Assembly: GCA_949357655.1 (NCBI GenBank)
Contig: CASHTG010000001.1
Location: 4,526,001 to 4,590,000, forward strand
DNA: 64,000 nt
Direction: 5' to 3'
DNA from: Parascedosporium putredinis
Taxonomy: Eukaryota > Ascomycota > Sordariomycetes > Microascales > Microascaceae
The notes below the pieces were generated by a model. It did not search any database. It was given only the letters and a program-made list of their open reading frames with translations, and was not told the origin of the DNA. Shown here piece by piece: positions 49,438 through 61,286 of this stretch. Numbering within the stretch: position 1 is the stretch's first letter; each line of letters opens with the position of its first letter. A program made the position numbers and the translations under genes.

Positions 49438-50492
49438 ATGTCTCGCGCCCCGTGTCTTGCTGGAGAGCACTCCAGTCTGCCGCCCGCCAGTCGACGTGTT
49501 GCCAGGCGCGAAGCTTCTCGACCAAGACCCTCCGAACAACGCAAGCTCGAGCGATTCCCGGTGTGGGTCAAGCTTTCCCCCAGCGGTTCACACAGAGCCA
49601 ATTCACGCAGAAGAGGACATTTAAGACGGTCGAAGAAGCCAAGAGTAGATATTCCATCGGGGTATGTTTAACAGGCAGCTTACACCCGGCGCATCACCGT
49701 GCCCAGTTTCTCCGAACGCGACAATGCGTAGCAGGGATAGGGAGCTAATTCTTTGTGTGTGAATCTTAGCCCTTTTCGTTGAAGGCTGGTATTCTTTTCC
49801 TCGTCACCTGCGGTGGCTTGGTATGGTACTTTGAGTTTGAGAAGCAGCGCATGCAGCGCAAGCGTATCGCGGAGGCGAACAAGGGCGCAGGCAAGCCTCT
49901 CGTTGGCGGTCCCTTTGAGCTTCTGGATCAGCATGGAAACAGGTTCACCCACGAAGAACTGAAGGGGCGATATTCTCTGGTAAACTTTGACCCCTCCCGC
50001 GGTCCTTCTGAGGCTTTTTCGCCATCAATTTCTGGACGAGCACTAATCGTCGACCTGGTGTAGGTGTACTTTGGCTTCACGCACTGCCCCGACATCTGCC
50101 CCGAAGAGCTCGACAAGATGGCCGAGATGCTCGATATCGTTTACGAAAAGCGCCCCAACTCTCTGACGCCCGTCTTTGTCACATGCGATCCCGCCCGCGA
50201 CGGGCCCAAGGAACTCAAGGAGTACCTTGCCGAGTTCCACCCCAAGTTGGTTGGGTTGACGGGCACCTACGACCAGGTCAAGGCTATGTGCAAGGCGTAC
50301 CGGGTATATTTTAGCACGCCATCCAACGTGAAGCCAGGCCAGGATTACTTGGTTGATCACAGCGTATACTTCTACCTCATGGACCCCGACGGCGACTTTG
50401 TCGAAGCTCTGGGCAGGCAGCATTCTCCTACCGCGGGAGCCGAGATAATTCTCAACCACATGAAGGACTGGAGGGGACAAAAGAAATTTTGA
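49438..50492 (+). CDS. SCO1: Sco1-type mitochondrial copper chaperone for cytochrome c oxidase
   Basis: Exons 49438-49661, 49770-49979 and 50064-50492; about 287 residues. A basic N-terminal presequence is followed by a membrane segment (AGILFLVTCGGLVWYFEF). The thioredoxin-like domain then carries the copper-binding motif CPDIC in FGFTHCPDICPEEL and the distal His in VDHSVYFYLMD. It is anchored in the inner mitochondrial membrane and delivers copper to the Cu-A site of Cox2. The last intron has ACTAATC before its acceptor. The ATG at 49438 is the only in-range start, but it lies one base out of phase with the presequence frame. One C is probably missing from the run 49448-49451. Confidence 0.94.
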
Positions 50493-51206
50493 ACGATAGC
50501 AAGTAGGATGCACAATCGCAGCCTGGTGTGAGCTCCGCGAGGGGCGTTGGGTGGTGGAGGGCAGTCGCGCGTGGAAGAGAGGAGGAGACCATTCCCACTC
50601 CGTTTTCGTTGTTTTGGGTCCGTGTATATCAAGACCATGCGGCACATATCTGTGACATTTACCTGTACTATAACTAGACATAGACGCTGGACAAAATTGT
50701 AGTGTTTTGACAAGGGTAATACATGTAGTATTCCTATGGCCTGCCGTGAAACGAACGCGCTCTCTATCCCGTCTTCTTGGTCTCTGGCCTTGTTTTCCGA
50801 TAGAGTGATGCTAGAAGGATTGACATGTGAATTCCTATTGATTGTTCCTCTTTTGTTGACCCTCCTTGAATGCTGAGAAAGACTGGGACGACGATTTGAA
50901 CCTGGGGCTGTTTCGGTGACCACTGTCTCCAGCCGAAGCTCATGGGTGGCCCCTGCCCGCTATCACAGCCAACGTCATTCAGCACGGCCAACCACAAACT
51001 GACTAAACAACAGTTGGAGTCAGTGCTGCCACTAATAAGCTTCCCCCAAGCTCAAGACTGATCACCATCCTGCTTCCTGTTCCTCCAACTTACTACCCCA
51101 CACATTCCTCCGCCGCCATATAGTGTTTTTTTCCGTCTCCAGTCTATCTGTGTGATGGATTTTCTTGTAAAGTCGCTATAATATCTCCCCAAGAAGCTTT
51201 CCGACA
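50493..51206. other. spacer between Sco1 and the HAD phosphatase
   Basis: About 0.7 kb holding the Sco1 3' region and the promoter of the next gene, both on the plus strand. No coding region is recognised. Confidence 0.45.
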
Positions 51207-52859
51207 ATGAGAGCCCTCGTCTCCCGCCGTCTTCTTCGCGCCACGGCGCCCCAGGTTGTGCGTGGCACAGCTCCGCGTTTAGCTTCCTGCCAAACACAGC
51301 AGACATGGCGTGCACCGTCCGGATCCATGTGCAGGCGCCGGCCTTTCTCTACCTCGTTCTGCGACAAATCGCATACCTCGACAAGCAATCCGTCAAGCAT
51401 TTTCCCCTGGGCCACCCGCCTCGGTTCGCTTTTGCTTTTGAGTATGGCCCGTCTTCCCTTGTTTCTGTTCCCTCACCACTTCCCCAAGCTCTGCCCCGCG
51501 CACTGGTCCCGGACCTTCCCCCAATCATGATTAAGCGATTTGCCACGCTTTCACATGCGTTTGGGGGAAGAACACTCGCACCGCGTACACAAATTCCATA
51601 TCCGCGTCCTAGCTGTCGCATAGTCGTGATACAAGTTTAAAGCTTAAGCTAACGTTTTGGCGCATTTCTTACGATCAATAGTATCGACGGAGTCCTCCTT
51701 CACGTAGCCAAGCCGATTCCCGGGGCTAGCGAAACACTTCAGTTCCTGCATGATAACAATATCCCCTTCATCCTTCTTACCAATGGGGGCGGCAAGCATG
51801 AGTCCGAACGAGTCGCCGACCTGAGCCTGAAGCTCGGCGTCCCGTTGACGATGGCCAATTTTGTACAGTCCCATACTCCGTTCCAGGAGCTCGCTGCGGA
51901 GGGCAAGACGCTCCGTGACGGCACGATACTCGTCACAGGCGCCGTCCCGTCCAAGTGCCGGGAGATTGCAGAAACGTAAGCGCCCCTCTGGGTCCTTTTC
52001 CTCGTACCGTCTACTCGGTTCGCTGTATACTAATGCATGTTCCTTCTTGTCAGGTATGGCTTCAAAAACGTGGTTATACCGGCCGACATCTTGCACAGCA
52101 ACCCCGATATCTGGCCATTTGATCCTCTAATGGAGCAGGTTTACAAGGATACGGCGCGACCATTACCGAAACCCGTTTGGGATGGGAAGATGAAGCTAGA
52201 GGATGCCCTCAAAATTGATGCCATCTTCGTCTTCAATGACCCTCGAGACTGGGCGCTAGATTCTCAAATAATCATGGACTTGATGATGTCCGAAGGAGGG
52301 GTCGTAGGTTCGCTTTCCCATAAGAACGGGGCGGACGGAGCACCAAACGGAGGCTGGCAGCAACACGAACAGCCTCCGCTCTACTTTTCCAATCCAGACG
52401 TCTTCTGGGCCACTACGTACCACCAGCCCCGCTTGGGCCAGGGTGCCTTCCAAGCTGCGCTGGCTGGCATCTGGCATAAGATCACGAACGGACAGACGTT
52501 GCAAAGCAAGACGATTGGCAAGCCTTTTCGGGAAACTTATGAGTATGCTGAGAGAGTTCTCAACAGCCACCGCCAAGAAGTACTCGTGCGCGGAGGCCAT
52601 GGGGTGAAACGCTCCCGGAGCTCTGCCATGTCTATATGGTCGGAGACAATCCCGAGAGCGATATACGCGGCGCCAACGAATACCAAAGCCCCTTGGGAAC
52701 CTACTGGCAGTCTGTTCTTGTCCGAACCGGTGTTTGGAGACCTTCCCGGGGAAAACGACGGGCCCCGTTCGGTATGAGCCGAAGGTTATTGTGGACGATG
52801 TCAAGGCAGCGGTGCAATGGGCGATGGAACAAGAGGGCTTTGGGGGCCATTTGCGCTAA
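51207..52859 (+). CDS. mitochondrial HAD-superfamily hydrolase, Ykr070w/CECR5 type
   Basis: Exons 51207-51441, 51682-51975 and 52054-52859; about 445 residues. An Arg/Ser-rich presequence (MRALVSRRLLRATAPQ) suggests mitochondrial import. The HAD motifs are in order: FAFAFD split by intron 1 and completed as IDGVLL (nucleophile motif DxDG), LTNGGG (motif II), and GDNPESDIRGAN (motif IV, metal-binding acids). The insert between them is the large cap typical of the CECR5/Ykr070w group; the substrate is unknown. Three single-base losses are apparent: C run 51404-51407, G run 52601-52604 and G run 52748-52751. The last one restores the end VKAAVQWAMEQEGFGGHLR with the stop at 52857-52859. The gene lies in tandem behind Sco1. 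Confidence 0.9.
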
Positions 52860-55276
52860 CTCGACTCTCGAGGGCTGTATTTGCGTTGCATCGAACACTC
52901 GCCTGACATTGGCGAGTTAATTCATCCCTGTAGAATATACCCACTGTTTATAGAGCGTACATGGACGGAGCGCATGGGGAATCAATGCCAATGAGGAGAA
53001 GAAGAAGACGAAGAAGATAAAGAAGAAGAAGAAGAGGCAAAACAATGGCCAATTAATCAACAACGGGCTATCAACGCAGAGGCTGGCTGGGATCTAGGCC
53101 TGCGCATCGCATGCAAAACGAGACGTGCATCTCAGGGAAATTGTTATTTCAAGAAAAACCCATTACTTTTGGGGAATATTTGCTTTTCCGAGTTGTGTAG
53201 TATTTTCACAGCCAAGCTCATTCGTTAGCCTAAAGGAATATCAATTGGCTATGGCTACTCACTCAAGCCGACGTTGGGCTTGGATTACTCCAAATGGTGA
53301 CCGAGGAGTGCTCTCATACTTCAAAAGGCGTGCGAGGTACATGCATATGGATCAAATGTGGGTGCACAGCAGGATGTCTCTTACTCGCCTGTTGAGGATC
53401 GACTCTCAATTCCCATCCATCCATGCGTTTCGTACTGAGGCGGTAAGTGTGCAGTGTCGGGCTCCATAGTTGTAAAGACTCACTGCGACTTGAGGGCTAC
53501 GATCTTCAATCATTGCTAAATAGATATCCACCCATTGATCTATTGGATCATAGTTGTCGTGTTCGAAGGCTGTGTGAGGACCTGGATGCTGTTTCTCGGC
53601 TTACATCAATCGTGGGGGCAAAGTGCTTCCGGGCAAAAGCACAACCAACTACGTCACCAGCCACTTGGGCTGGCCACGAGAACCATCGAGCGCCGTGTAG
53701 CGTATTATTAGTGCGCTGCCCGCCCACGCAAAGCTTGATAGGCCTGGTTTCGTTAATTGGCATGCGAGGATGGGGGCCCGTAAAGCCACAGACGGGGTGT
53801 CTTGCCGGGCTCCCATGCTGGGGGTGTGATGAGAAATCAGGAATTCGACCAAACAGACGCCAGAGTATTACCTGTATTCCGAGTAGTCGCGAGCTAGAGG
53901 CGGTGGCTCAAATGGAATCCAGAGATGCTCGATCATTTGATCTATCTCGTGCTGCGGTAGGCATCCCGCCCCTTCCTTGACGGAATCGCCGCCCGCCAAG
54001 GTTGGAAGGACCTTGAAGAACATTGAATCGATCCATTGCATCCACGTATTGACGCGTACGAGTTCGGGGCTGGGGAGGTACTTTGATTCTAGAACGATTG
54101 ATGCAGCATTTTGAACCCTCCTGTCCATCAAATCTTTTCGATTCGAGCTGCGCAGGGGCATACCCGAACAACCACATGCAAAAATCTGGGTGTACCGATG
54201 CCTGCCAGAATGCATTACGCCATTGCTTTTTCTTAGCGCACATTCTCCCAATCACCGCCCACATCCCACCATGCACGACCTCTGACCTCACTTTTCCTGA
54301 CCTGTCCAAGACGTCGTCCCTTGTTTTGTATTTCTTCTTGCTTTCTTTTTCTTTTTCCGCTGCTGCTTTCCCTCTCTTCTTCCGACTGGGTTCACTTTAA
54401 ACCCTTAAATTGAAACAAGGTCGCAACTCGGACTCGAGCGTTGTACGCGTCGTCTTCTTTTTTGGTTCCGTTCTCCTCAAGCTCACGTCCATCGATCAAC
54501 CCACCAGAGACCACAAAAGGTCAATGAATACCCCGCCGTCCGTCATCGAGATATTTAGTATACCAACCCACCGCCCCTCTAGCCCACTCTAACCCTTTCC
54601 GTCCACACGAATTCCACGAGTCAACCTTGCCCTTTCAGACCGAAACGCTATTCCTCTCATTGTCGGAAAACGGGTCATTCGACAAGCTTCAATTGGGTCC
54701 GGCTCCTGAGAGACTAGGTAGGCTAGCGCTTCACCTCGGGTACTTGTCCAACCAAGCAATCCAGAGTCGCATACCTTGCGCGCGCCAGCGCCCGCTTGTC
54801 TTTTTTTCTGGGTCCCGGCCCTCATCGAACACAGACCCTAATCCGTTTGAAAGAGCCCACGGTTCCCCTTCAATCCTTTCTCGAGACAGCCACGAGCTAA
54901 AGAGGCGGAATGCCCACGCGACACCACGCCCAGCAATAAACCCACCGTCCCCCACCGTCCCCTCGCTCAAGCAACTATAACTTTGTGTCGCCTATCCCCG
55001 AGTAACTGTTACCCAAACTGTGGTATACGTATCCATATAGACTCGCCGTCATACCCTGCTGGCTGGTCAGCTGTCTCTGCCCGCACTCATTCCCATCTCC
55101 GGCCCCCTCCGCCCCCTCTGCCTTTCCTCCCTTATCCCTGCTCGATCCTAATCCCCTTATCTATCTCAATTGCTTGGTTGACAAACGACACTTGATACGG
55201 ATTCTGCCTCGAGTTCCCTGCGCAAGGGACTACCACTCCGGGTATCTCGCCCTACTCGATTCTCCCAAAGCGCAAC
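52860..55276. other. intergenic stretch upstream of choline kinase
   Basis: About 2.4 kb without a recognised gene. Minus-strand frames at 53868-54251 and 53908-54309 and a plus-strand frame at 53447-53980 overlap one another and show no domain. A GAA-rich run lies at 52994-53037. The pyrimidine-rich part (54300-55200) probably includes the 5' leader and promoter of the choline kinase. Confidence 0.45.
52994..53037. repeat. GAA-rich microsatellite
   Basis: Interrupted run of GAA/AAG units just downstream of the HAD gene. Confidence 0.8.
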
Positions 55277-58200
55277 ATGCCTTCAAGTACTCCCACAGAA
55301 GCTGCGTCGGGGCTGAAGCCCGTTCTGAAATCTTTGGCCGACGACCAGGAAAACAAGACAACTCCTCCTCATCCCACTTCTGGCCCCTCGACTTCTAAAG
55401 GTATGTACACATCCGACCTGCCTCTCGTCCCTTCTGCGCCCCTTGCCCCTTGCCCTTTGCCCCTTCCCAACCTTCAAGTCTGGAGGTTGGCGTGTTTGCT
55501 TATCCTGTGCTGTCTGGTCCTTCTCTTACCTCGCCCGCATTACATTCTTCTTCCAAGGCCGTGGGAGAAGGGGTAGCGGCTTTTCTTCTTCTTTCTTGTG
55601 TGTGAATGACGCGCGCGCTACTCTCTTGTTCACCTTACTGTGGCCGGTTCCATGTCAAGTTGAGACATGTCAAGTTGAGAAGCATCTCGTGTGCCCGCTG
55701 TGCTGGCAAATGTACTATTTAAGTGTGTAAAGTCGAGTGACTCGAGGCCCTTGCGCTGTGATGGACAATAATTTGAACCCTCGCTTCTGCCACAGCACGG
55801 AATCTATGGATGCAGCTGTTGGACTCTGGAGCGAGTGGAAATTCACTGCCTGTTATCACACCGGGCTCTCTCGGCTACTTTGCAGCCTAGCTGCGAAGCT
55901 GATGAGGGAAAGAACCTTCAATCTACCCTGTGCACGTCTCCCCCAAAGACTTGTACCCAAGTTTCTCGGCCCCAGGTCACACGACCACATTCATTAGCCG
56001 TTGCTTATCTCAATTGATCTACGGATGCCTACCAGATCGTTATTGACACCCTTGCCTCACTAGCCGTACAAATCGCCGACCCCGAGCCAGAAGCTACGCA
56101 AGCTGACGAAAACCTGAACCGAAAAAGATTTAATGCTGGTCTAGGGTCCAAGAGGCTCAGTGGTCGAATGCCTGTTTCAGCTACCTCCTCCAAGTCCTCC
56201 CTCGTCAGCCCGGCGAGCACGGAGGACCCACCGTCTCGGCACGGCGACGGTGCTCAAACCCCTTCCATTGCACTCTCGTCCTCTTCCGCCACCCTCAACT
56301 CCGTAGCCAATTCAAGTAGCGACGCGACGGCTGGCCCTGCTGCCATGTCTGCGTCAGCCCCGAATCTCCTACAGACGGCGTCTCAAGGGCGACATAAGCT
56401 CCAGTCCGCTGAATTTCTGCTGGCGCGAGTCGGAGAATGGCTGGATCGCGAGCGAAAAAGGTTTCTCAGAAGAAACAAGGGCGTCATCCGCTTCGGGGCA
56501 TAGAAACGGCGAACGAGCAGCCAAACGGACAAGCGGCGGAACAGATCCCTTTCCGCGACAGGGCAGATTCTTTAGATTCGCAGTCGAGCGAGGTATCCTT
56601 GGACCGCCTCCAGAGGATCCTCGAAGACGGAATGGCTTCGTTGGGCCTTTCTTCACTCCCTTCCTCGACACCACTGCTCAAGAGGCGTTCTTCTGGGAGG
56701 CTCCGACGGGGCCACACGAAATCGCTCCAGCTTCAGCGGCTTCAGTCGTCCGACACAGACCAGCTCGATGTCGATATTGTCGTACCTTCATGTGAGGCCG
56801 TGCTCGACAACTCCAAGGCCATGAGCTACAGTGGTGGGAACGCCAGCACCGAAGATCTCTCCAGTGCGTCGTCCCTGCGTAAGCGAGAAGCCAAGGGCCG
56901 CCAGGCCTGGCTAGTCTTCAAGAACGAGGTTATTCGGCTCGCGCATACCCTCAAGCTCAAGGGCTGGAGATCGGTGCCCCTCGATGGGGAGAAATGATTT
57001 CGGTTGAGCGCCTGAGCGGCGCCTTGACAAACGCAGTGTATGTGGTGACCCCTCCCAAGGAGTCGGATCTTGTCGAGGTCAACCCGCCGAGCGGTACTAC
57101 GACGCCTACCGGGAAGAAGCTCCCCAAGAAACTGCTCCTTCGCATTTACGGGCCCCACGTCGACCAGCTGATCGATCGCGAGTCCGAGCTGGCCGTTCTT
57201 CACCGACTTGCCAAGAAAAAGATTGGGCCCCGGATGCTGGGTACTTTTACCAACGGCCGATTCGAAGAGTATTTCAACGCCTCACCCCTCAACCCGAGGG
57301 ACCTGCGCGATCCCGAGACCTCGAAACAGATTGCGAAACGGATGCGGGAGCTCCACGACGGTGTAGAGCTCTTAGAATCGGAGAGGGAGAGCGGCCCGAA
57401 TGTTTGGCGGAACTGGGACCGTTGGTTCACCAATGTCGAGAAGCGCGCATCTGCTCTCGACGAGCTGCTCTTGTCGGGCGAAGCCACACCTAGCGGCACC
57501 ATTGAGGGCTGGAGGATACGGGGCCATGCCTGCGGCGTTTCCTGGCCGAAATTCAGGGAGATTGTTGGCAAGTACCGGGAGCATCTTGACAAGTTTTACG
57601 GCGAGGGGAACCTGCTGAGAGACCGCCTCACGTTTGCGCATAACGATGTAAGTCACACCCCCGCCACAGTGGTGATCATTAGGGAACCTAGAAATATTAA
57701 CGTCTAGGCACAGACACAATATGGCAACATCCTCCGAGTCCGACCCGACGACCAGAAATCGCCGCTTCTCCAGCCTGCCAACAAGCACAAGCAATTAATC
57801 GTCATCGATTTTGAATACGCGGCCGCCAATGTCGTAGGCCTCGAGTTTGCCAATCATTTCACTGAGTGGTGCTACAACTACCACGATGCTACTGCCCCCT
57901 TTGCCTGCGATTCGACCAAGTACCCCACGCCGGAGGAGCAACACCGGTTTATCAAGGCCTATGTTGACCATCGGCCTCAGTTCCCGCACGCGGGATCCAC
58001 GCCCAGGCTCACTCCACTCGACACGCCCCAGCTGCCGCACACCAACTCGGCGAGCTCTATCGTGGACTTCATGCTTGACGCGCGCAACTCCTCGTACAGT
58101 AACTGGCGGGACGAGGAGAAGATGCGGGACGAGGAAAGCGAGGACAGGGTAAAGGAGCTACTCGATGAAACGAGGTTATGGAGGGCAGCGAACAGCGCTC

Positions 58201-58466
58201 AATGGGTAGCCTGGGGTATCGTGCAAGCCCAGATGCCCGGAGCGGCCAAAGAGGAGTCCAAAGAACAGCCCGCGGAAGGCAGTGCTGAGGATGACGCGAC
58301 AAGTGCCCATTCTGGGGAGGGTTCGGAGGACGATGAGTTTGATTACATTGGCTATGCCCAAGATAGGGCTTTCTTCTTCTTGGGAGATTGTGTCCAGATG
58401 GGCATCGTCGCCCCGGATGAGCTTCCAGAGAGCGTGAGGCAGATGCTCAAGATTGTCGAGTTCTAA
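55277..58466 (+). CDS. CKI1: choline/ethanolamine kinase
   Basis: Coding from the ATG at 55277 (MPSSTPTEAASGLKPVLKSL) to TAA after MLKIVEF. The last intron (57648-57707) is clean. The kinase part has LSGALTNAVYVV, LLLRIYG, the catalytic motif HND completed across the intron as AQTQYGNILR, and IDFEYAAANVVGLEFANHF. The enzyme phosphorylates choline or ethanolamine, the first step of the Kennedy phospholipid pathway. One G appears missing at 56479-56481 and one at 56986-56989. An in-frame TGA lies at 56015-56017, between two parts that otherwise share a frame. The first exon probably ends at 55400 (GGTATGTAC donor). The next exon starts between about 55795 and 56036, but no simple join is in phase. 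A long Ser-rich N-terminal extension, as in other fungal members, precedes the kinase domain. Confidence 0.92.
55651..55680. repeat. perfect 15-nt tandem duplication
   Basis: CATGTCAAGTTGAGA occurs twice in direct succession, probably inside the first choline kinase intron. Confidence 0.9.
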
Positions 58467-59017
58467 GTAGGTTTGATGATGAATTGGCTAGGTGTGGCAG
58501 CCCTTTTTCTCTCTTCTTGTTCAAATTTGGGTAGCCTAGCGGCGTTTATGGCCTTCATAGAAGATAGTAATAATACCTGATGCTTTTCACAGTTCCGTTT
58601 TGGCCAAGGGCCCGCCGACGATCGACGTAGTCAGGTCAAACGCTTTGCCCTTGTGTCTCTAAATATGCGCCTGGTTTCTATATCCTACATTCTTATCCGC
58701 GCTCTGGAATGTAAATAGCGTTCGATGGTTTATCTACCACGAAGAGTTTCCTTCGATGAGAAGGAACGATGGAAGACAACAGGGCTGCTCCTACCTCTCG
58801 TGTCTGTCCCCTCTGGCGCGCCGAACCGTCTATTGTTCCTTCCCTCTTCTCGCCTCTATACCTTTTTGTTTCTATCTCGCGTCGAGAATTCAGATTTAAC
58901 CTCTCGAGTGACTAAGAGTCGCGAGTAACAAGTCATTCTTCACCACAATACTATGATCGTGCAACGACGACTTCTTTGGGCACAGATGCTGCAACAGCCG
59001 AGTCATTCTTCGTTATC
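58467..59017. other. spacer between choline kinase and Rec8
   Basis: About 550 bases holding the choline kinase 3' end and the Rec8 promoter, both on the plus strand. No coding region is recognised. Confidence 0.45.
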
Positions 59018-61286
59018 ATGTTTTATAGCCACGAGGGTTAGTATACAGACTCCATGAATCTTTTCCAGCCTTCAAGTTCCTGAGTCATCCCCGGCGGGAT
59101 TTCCCTGCTGACCACCTTCTCGTTGCAGTTCTCACAAATCGCCAGTATGGCGTCGCCACCATCTGGTGGGTAGCCACGCTCGGCCGTCATGGCGGAACCA
59201 AAAGCATCTCGCGCAAGGCCATCAAGAAGGTCCAGATCAAGAAGGCGTGCGAGAAGATCATTGACCCTGGGGCCCCTCTTGCGCTTCGTCTGCAGAGCAA
59301 CCTCTTGTACGGCGTGACGCGGGTGTATTCCGAGCAGTGCCGCTACGTCCTCGACGATGCTGAGAAGATGCGCTCTGCGATGGTGACTCTATATAGCCAA
59401 TTTGGCAAGCTGAATGCGACGGACCCCAAGGCGGGCAAGGCATCGTAAGTGATTCTCTTTGAGGGAGGCTCGTTGTGAAGTGTGGATTAGGATGAGGATA
59501 AAGAACTGACGAGCCGCGCACGAACGATTGGTTTTTCTTTTCTTTCTTTAGACGCGGACAAAACATGATTCCCGACGATCCCCATTTCAATATTGATCAC
59601 TTTGTGCTGCCCAACCTCAACTTGGAAGTGGAAGACCTCGAGCAATTTCTACGCACCCACGAGAGCGAGAGCCAAGGCACATCTCTGGTGTTTTCCCAGA
59701 TGAGCCCTCTTGATAATAGTCTTAGCTCTTTGTCCTCCGGGCGGAATTCGCTTGCCTTTGACTTTCTACAGTGGGAGGGGGCAGCCAGCATCTCTCTTTA
59801 CCTGCTCAGGGTGAGCGGGATAGCTCTGTTCCCAAGCAGCCTGCGTCTGGGGGCATCCTCCCCAGCGACGACGACATCTTTGCGCCTTTTGACGGAGGGT
59901 TTGGGTTCGAAGTCGACGCAGAGGGTAACTTGATTGAGCTTGGTGAGCCCGATCTCCCCCTTCGTGGTCCAGGAAGCGGAGTTCCAGATATGCCTCCCCA
60001 AGAGGATTTCCAGCTTCAGTTTGAAGACTCGCTGCATCCTAGTCATGGTGGGGCTCCCATGGACACCGATGCTATGATGCTGGGAGAACCTTTACTACCC
60101 GATGCGGAAGCGTTCCCAAGTGGTGATCAACGGGCGGGAGGACAGCAGTCGCGGGAGATACGAGGGCCACGGGCATCAAAAGACTCCACGATTACAGGAC
60201 GCCGACGCCGCAAGGCCAAAGTCTGCTTTGTAGACGAAGCCCCAACCCAGATCAGCGATTATGAGTACAAAAGTACTGGAATCGGTTACTTAGAGCGATC
60301 AGAAGCTGAACTCAACCGCACAGGAGACACGGGTGGAAAAAGGCGAAGGAAAATGCTTTTACCTTACATTTGGAATTGGGATTGCTAACGTCGGCCAAGA
60401 GCTCGGCGTTGTGGGTGTAGCGCATCCCCTCGCCCAGTGCTTCTCCGGGGCCATTCTACGAAACGCTGTTTTAGGAAACCTGGCCGCCGAGGACGTCGGT
60501 TCTTCTCAGTCAGAGAGGTCGTGGCACTCGACGAACTGCTTCCGAGGCCTTCAGCCATGAGGCTGAAAATACCCGTCGTGTAAGACGGAAGACGGCTGAC
60601 CAAGAGGACCAAGGGCTCAATGATGAGATATTGCTTCCCGAAGGTGACGATGTTCAGCCTGAAGTTGGTCGACGGGCCCACAGCATCACCGAGGCACGGT
60701 CGTCCTCTGGTGCTCCATGGTCTCGCCAAGGATCTATGGTGCCTGGATCCTCGGTCAAGAGTGCTGCGGGCCGCCGAAGCCGCCAGGTCAGTGCCAGCCC
60801 TCTCGTCAGCCGCGGTACCGCCATCGCCGATATCGAACGCTTCAACGATCAAAACTTTCCCGCAGATGATTATGCTGGTGGAGGTAGGTCTTCGTCAGTC
60901 GGGGCCTACCCCTTGATAGATGACTCGGACTCGCGAAGAGTTTTGAGAGGGCCGCCGAGGATTTCTTGACCTTCGCCATCGACCAAGCCAAGGATTCGGG
61001 GGCCCTAGACTTCGACGACCGAAGAAACGATAGCGGGCACAGTGAATCCGCACGCCGATGGGTAGCATTTGACCGCTTAGCCGAGCCAGGCGTTCATGAC
61101 CGGCAGGTGGCAGCCCAGGCATTTCACCATACCCTCGTGCTCGCGACCAAGGGTGAGATCGCCGTCAGACAGCACGGGCTACCTTTCACCCCCTTTGGGA
61201 AGATCGAAATCGGTATAAACATTCCGGCGGAAGCCCAGCATGAGCGAGACGAAGGTGTGGAGGGCAGTGATGCTGGTAGGATTTGA
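59018..61286 (+). CDS. rec8: Rec8-type kleisin subunit of meiotic cohesin
   Basis: Exons 59018-59036, 59129-59444 and 59552-61286; about 690 residues. The tiny first exon (MFYSHE plus one base) joins to VLTNRQYGVATIW. The N-terminal kleisin domain continues with GTKSISRKAIKKVQIKKACE, RVYSEQCRYVLDDAEKM and IPDDPHFNID. An acidic low-complexity centre follows, then FYLTFGIGIANVGQELGV. The C-terminal winged helix (AAQAFHHTLVLATKGEIAV) binds the Smc1 head. Rec8 holds sister chromatids in meiosis; Rad21/Scc1 is the alternative, but the N-terminus and centre favour Rec8. Breaks: about 59755-59770 (one base missing), the A run 60337-60341 and T run 60357-60360 (one each), about 60500-60518 (one extra or two missing) and about 60928-60935 (one missing). 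Confidence 0.88.

Noticed and set aside
50870..50930. Minus-strand GGTTCAAATC, a B-box-like string
   Set aside because: Flanking bases do not form the T stem.
53868..54309. Overlapping 127- and 133-codon minus-strand frames
   Set aside because: Two frames open over the same bases, no domain, no splice context.
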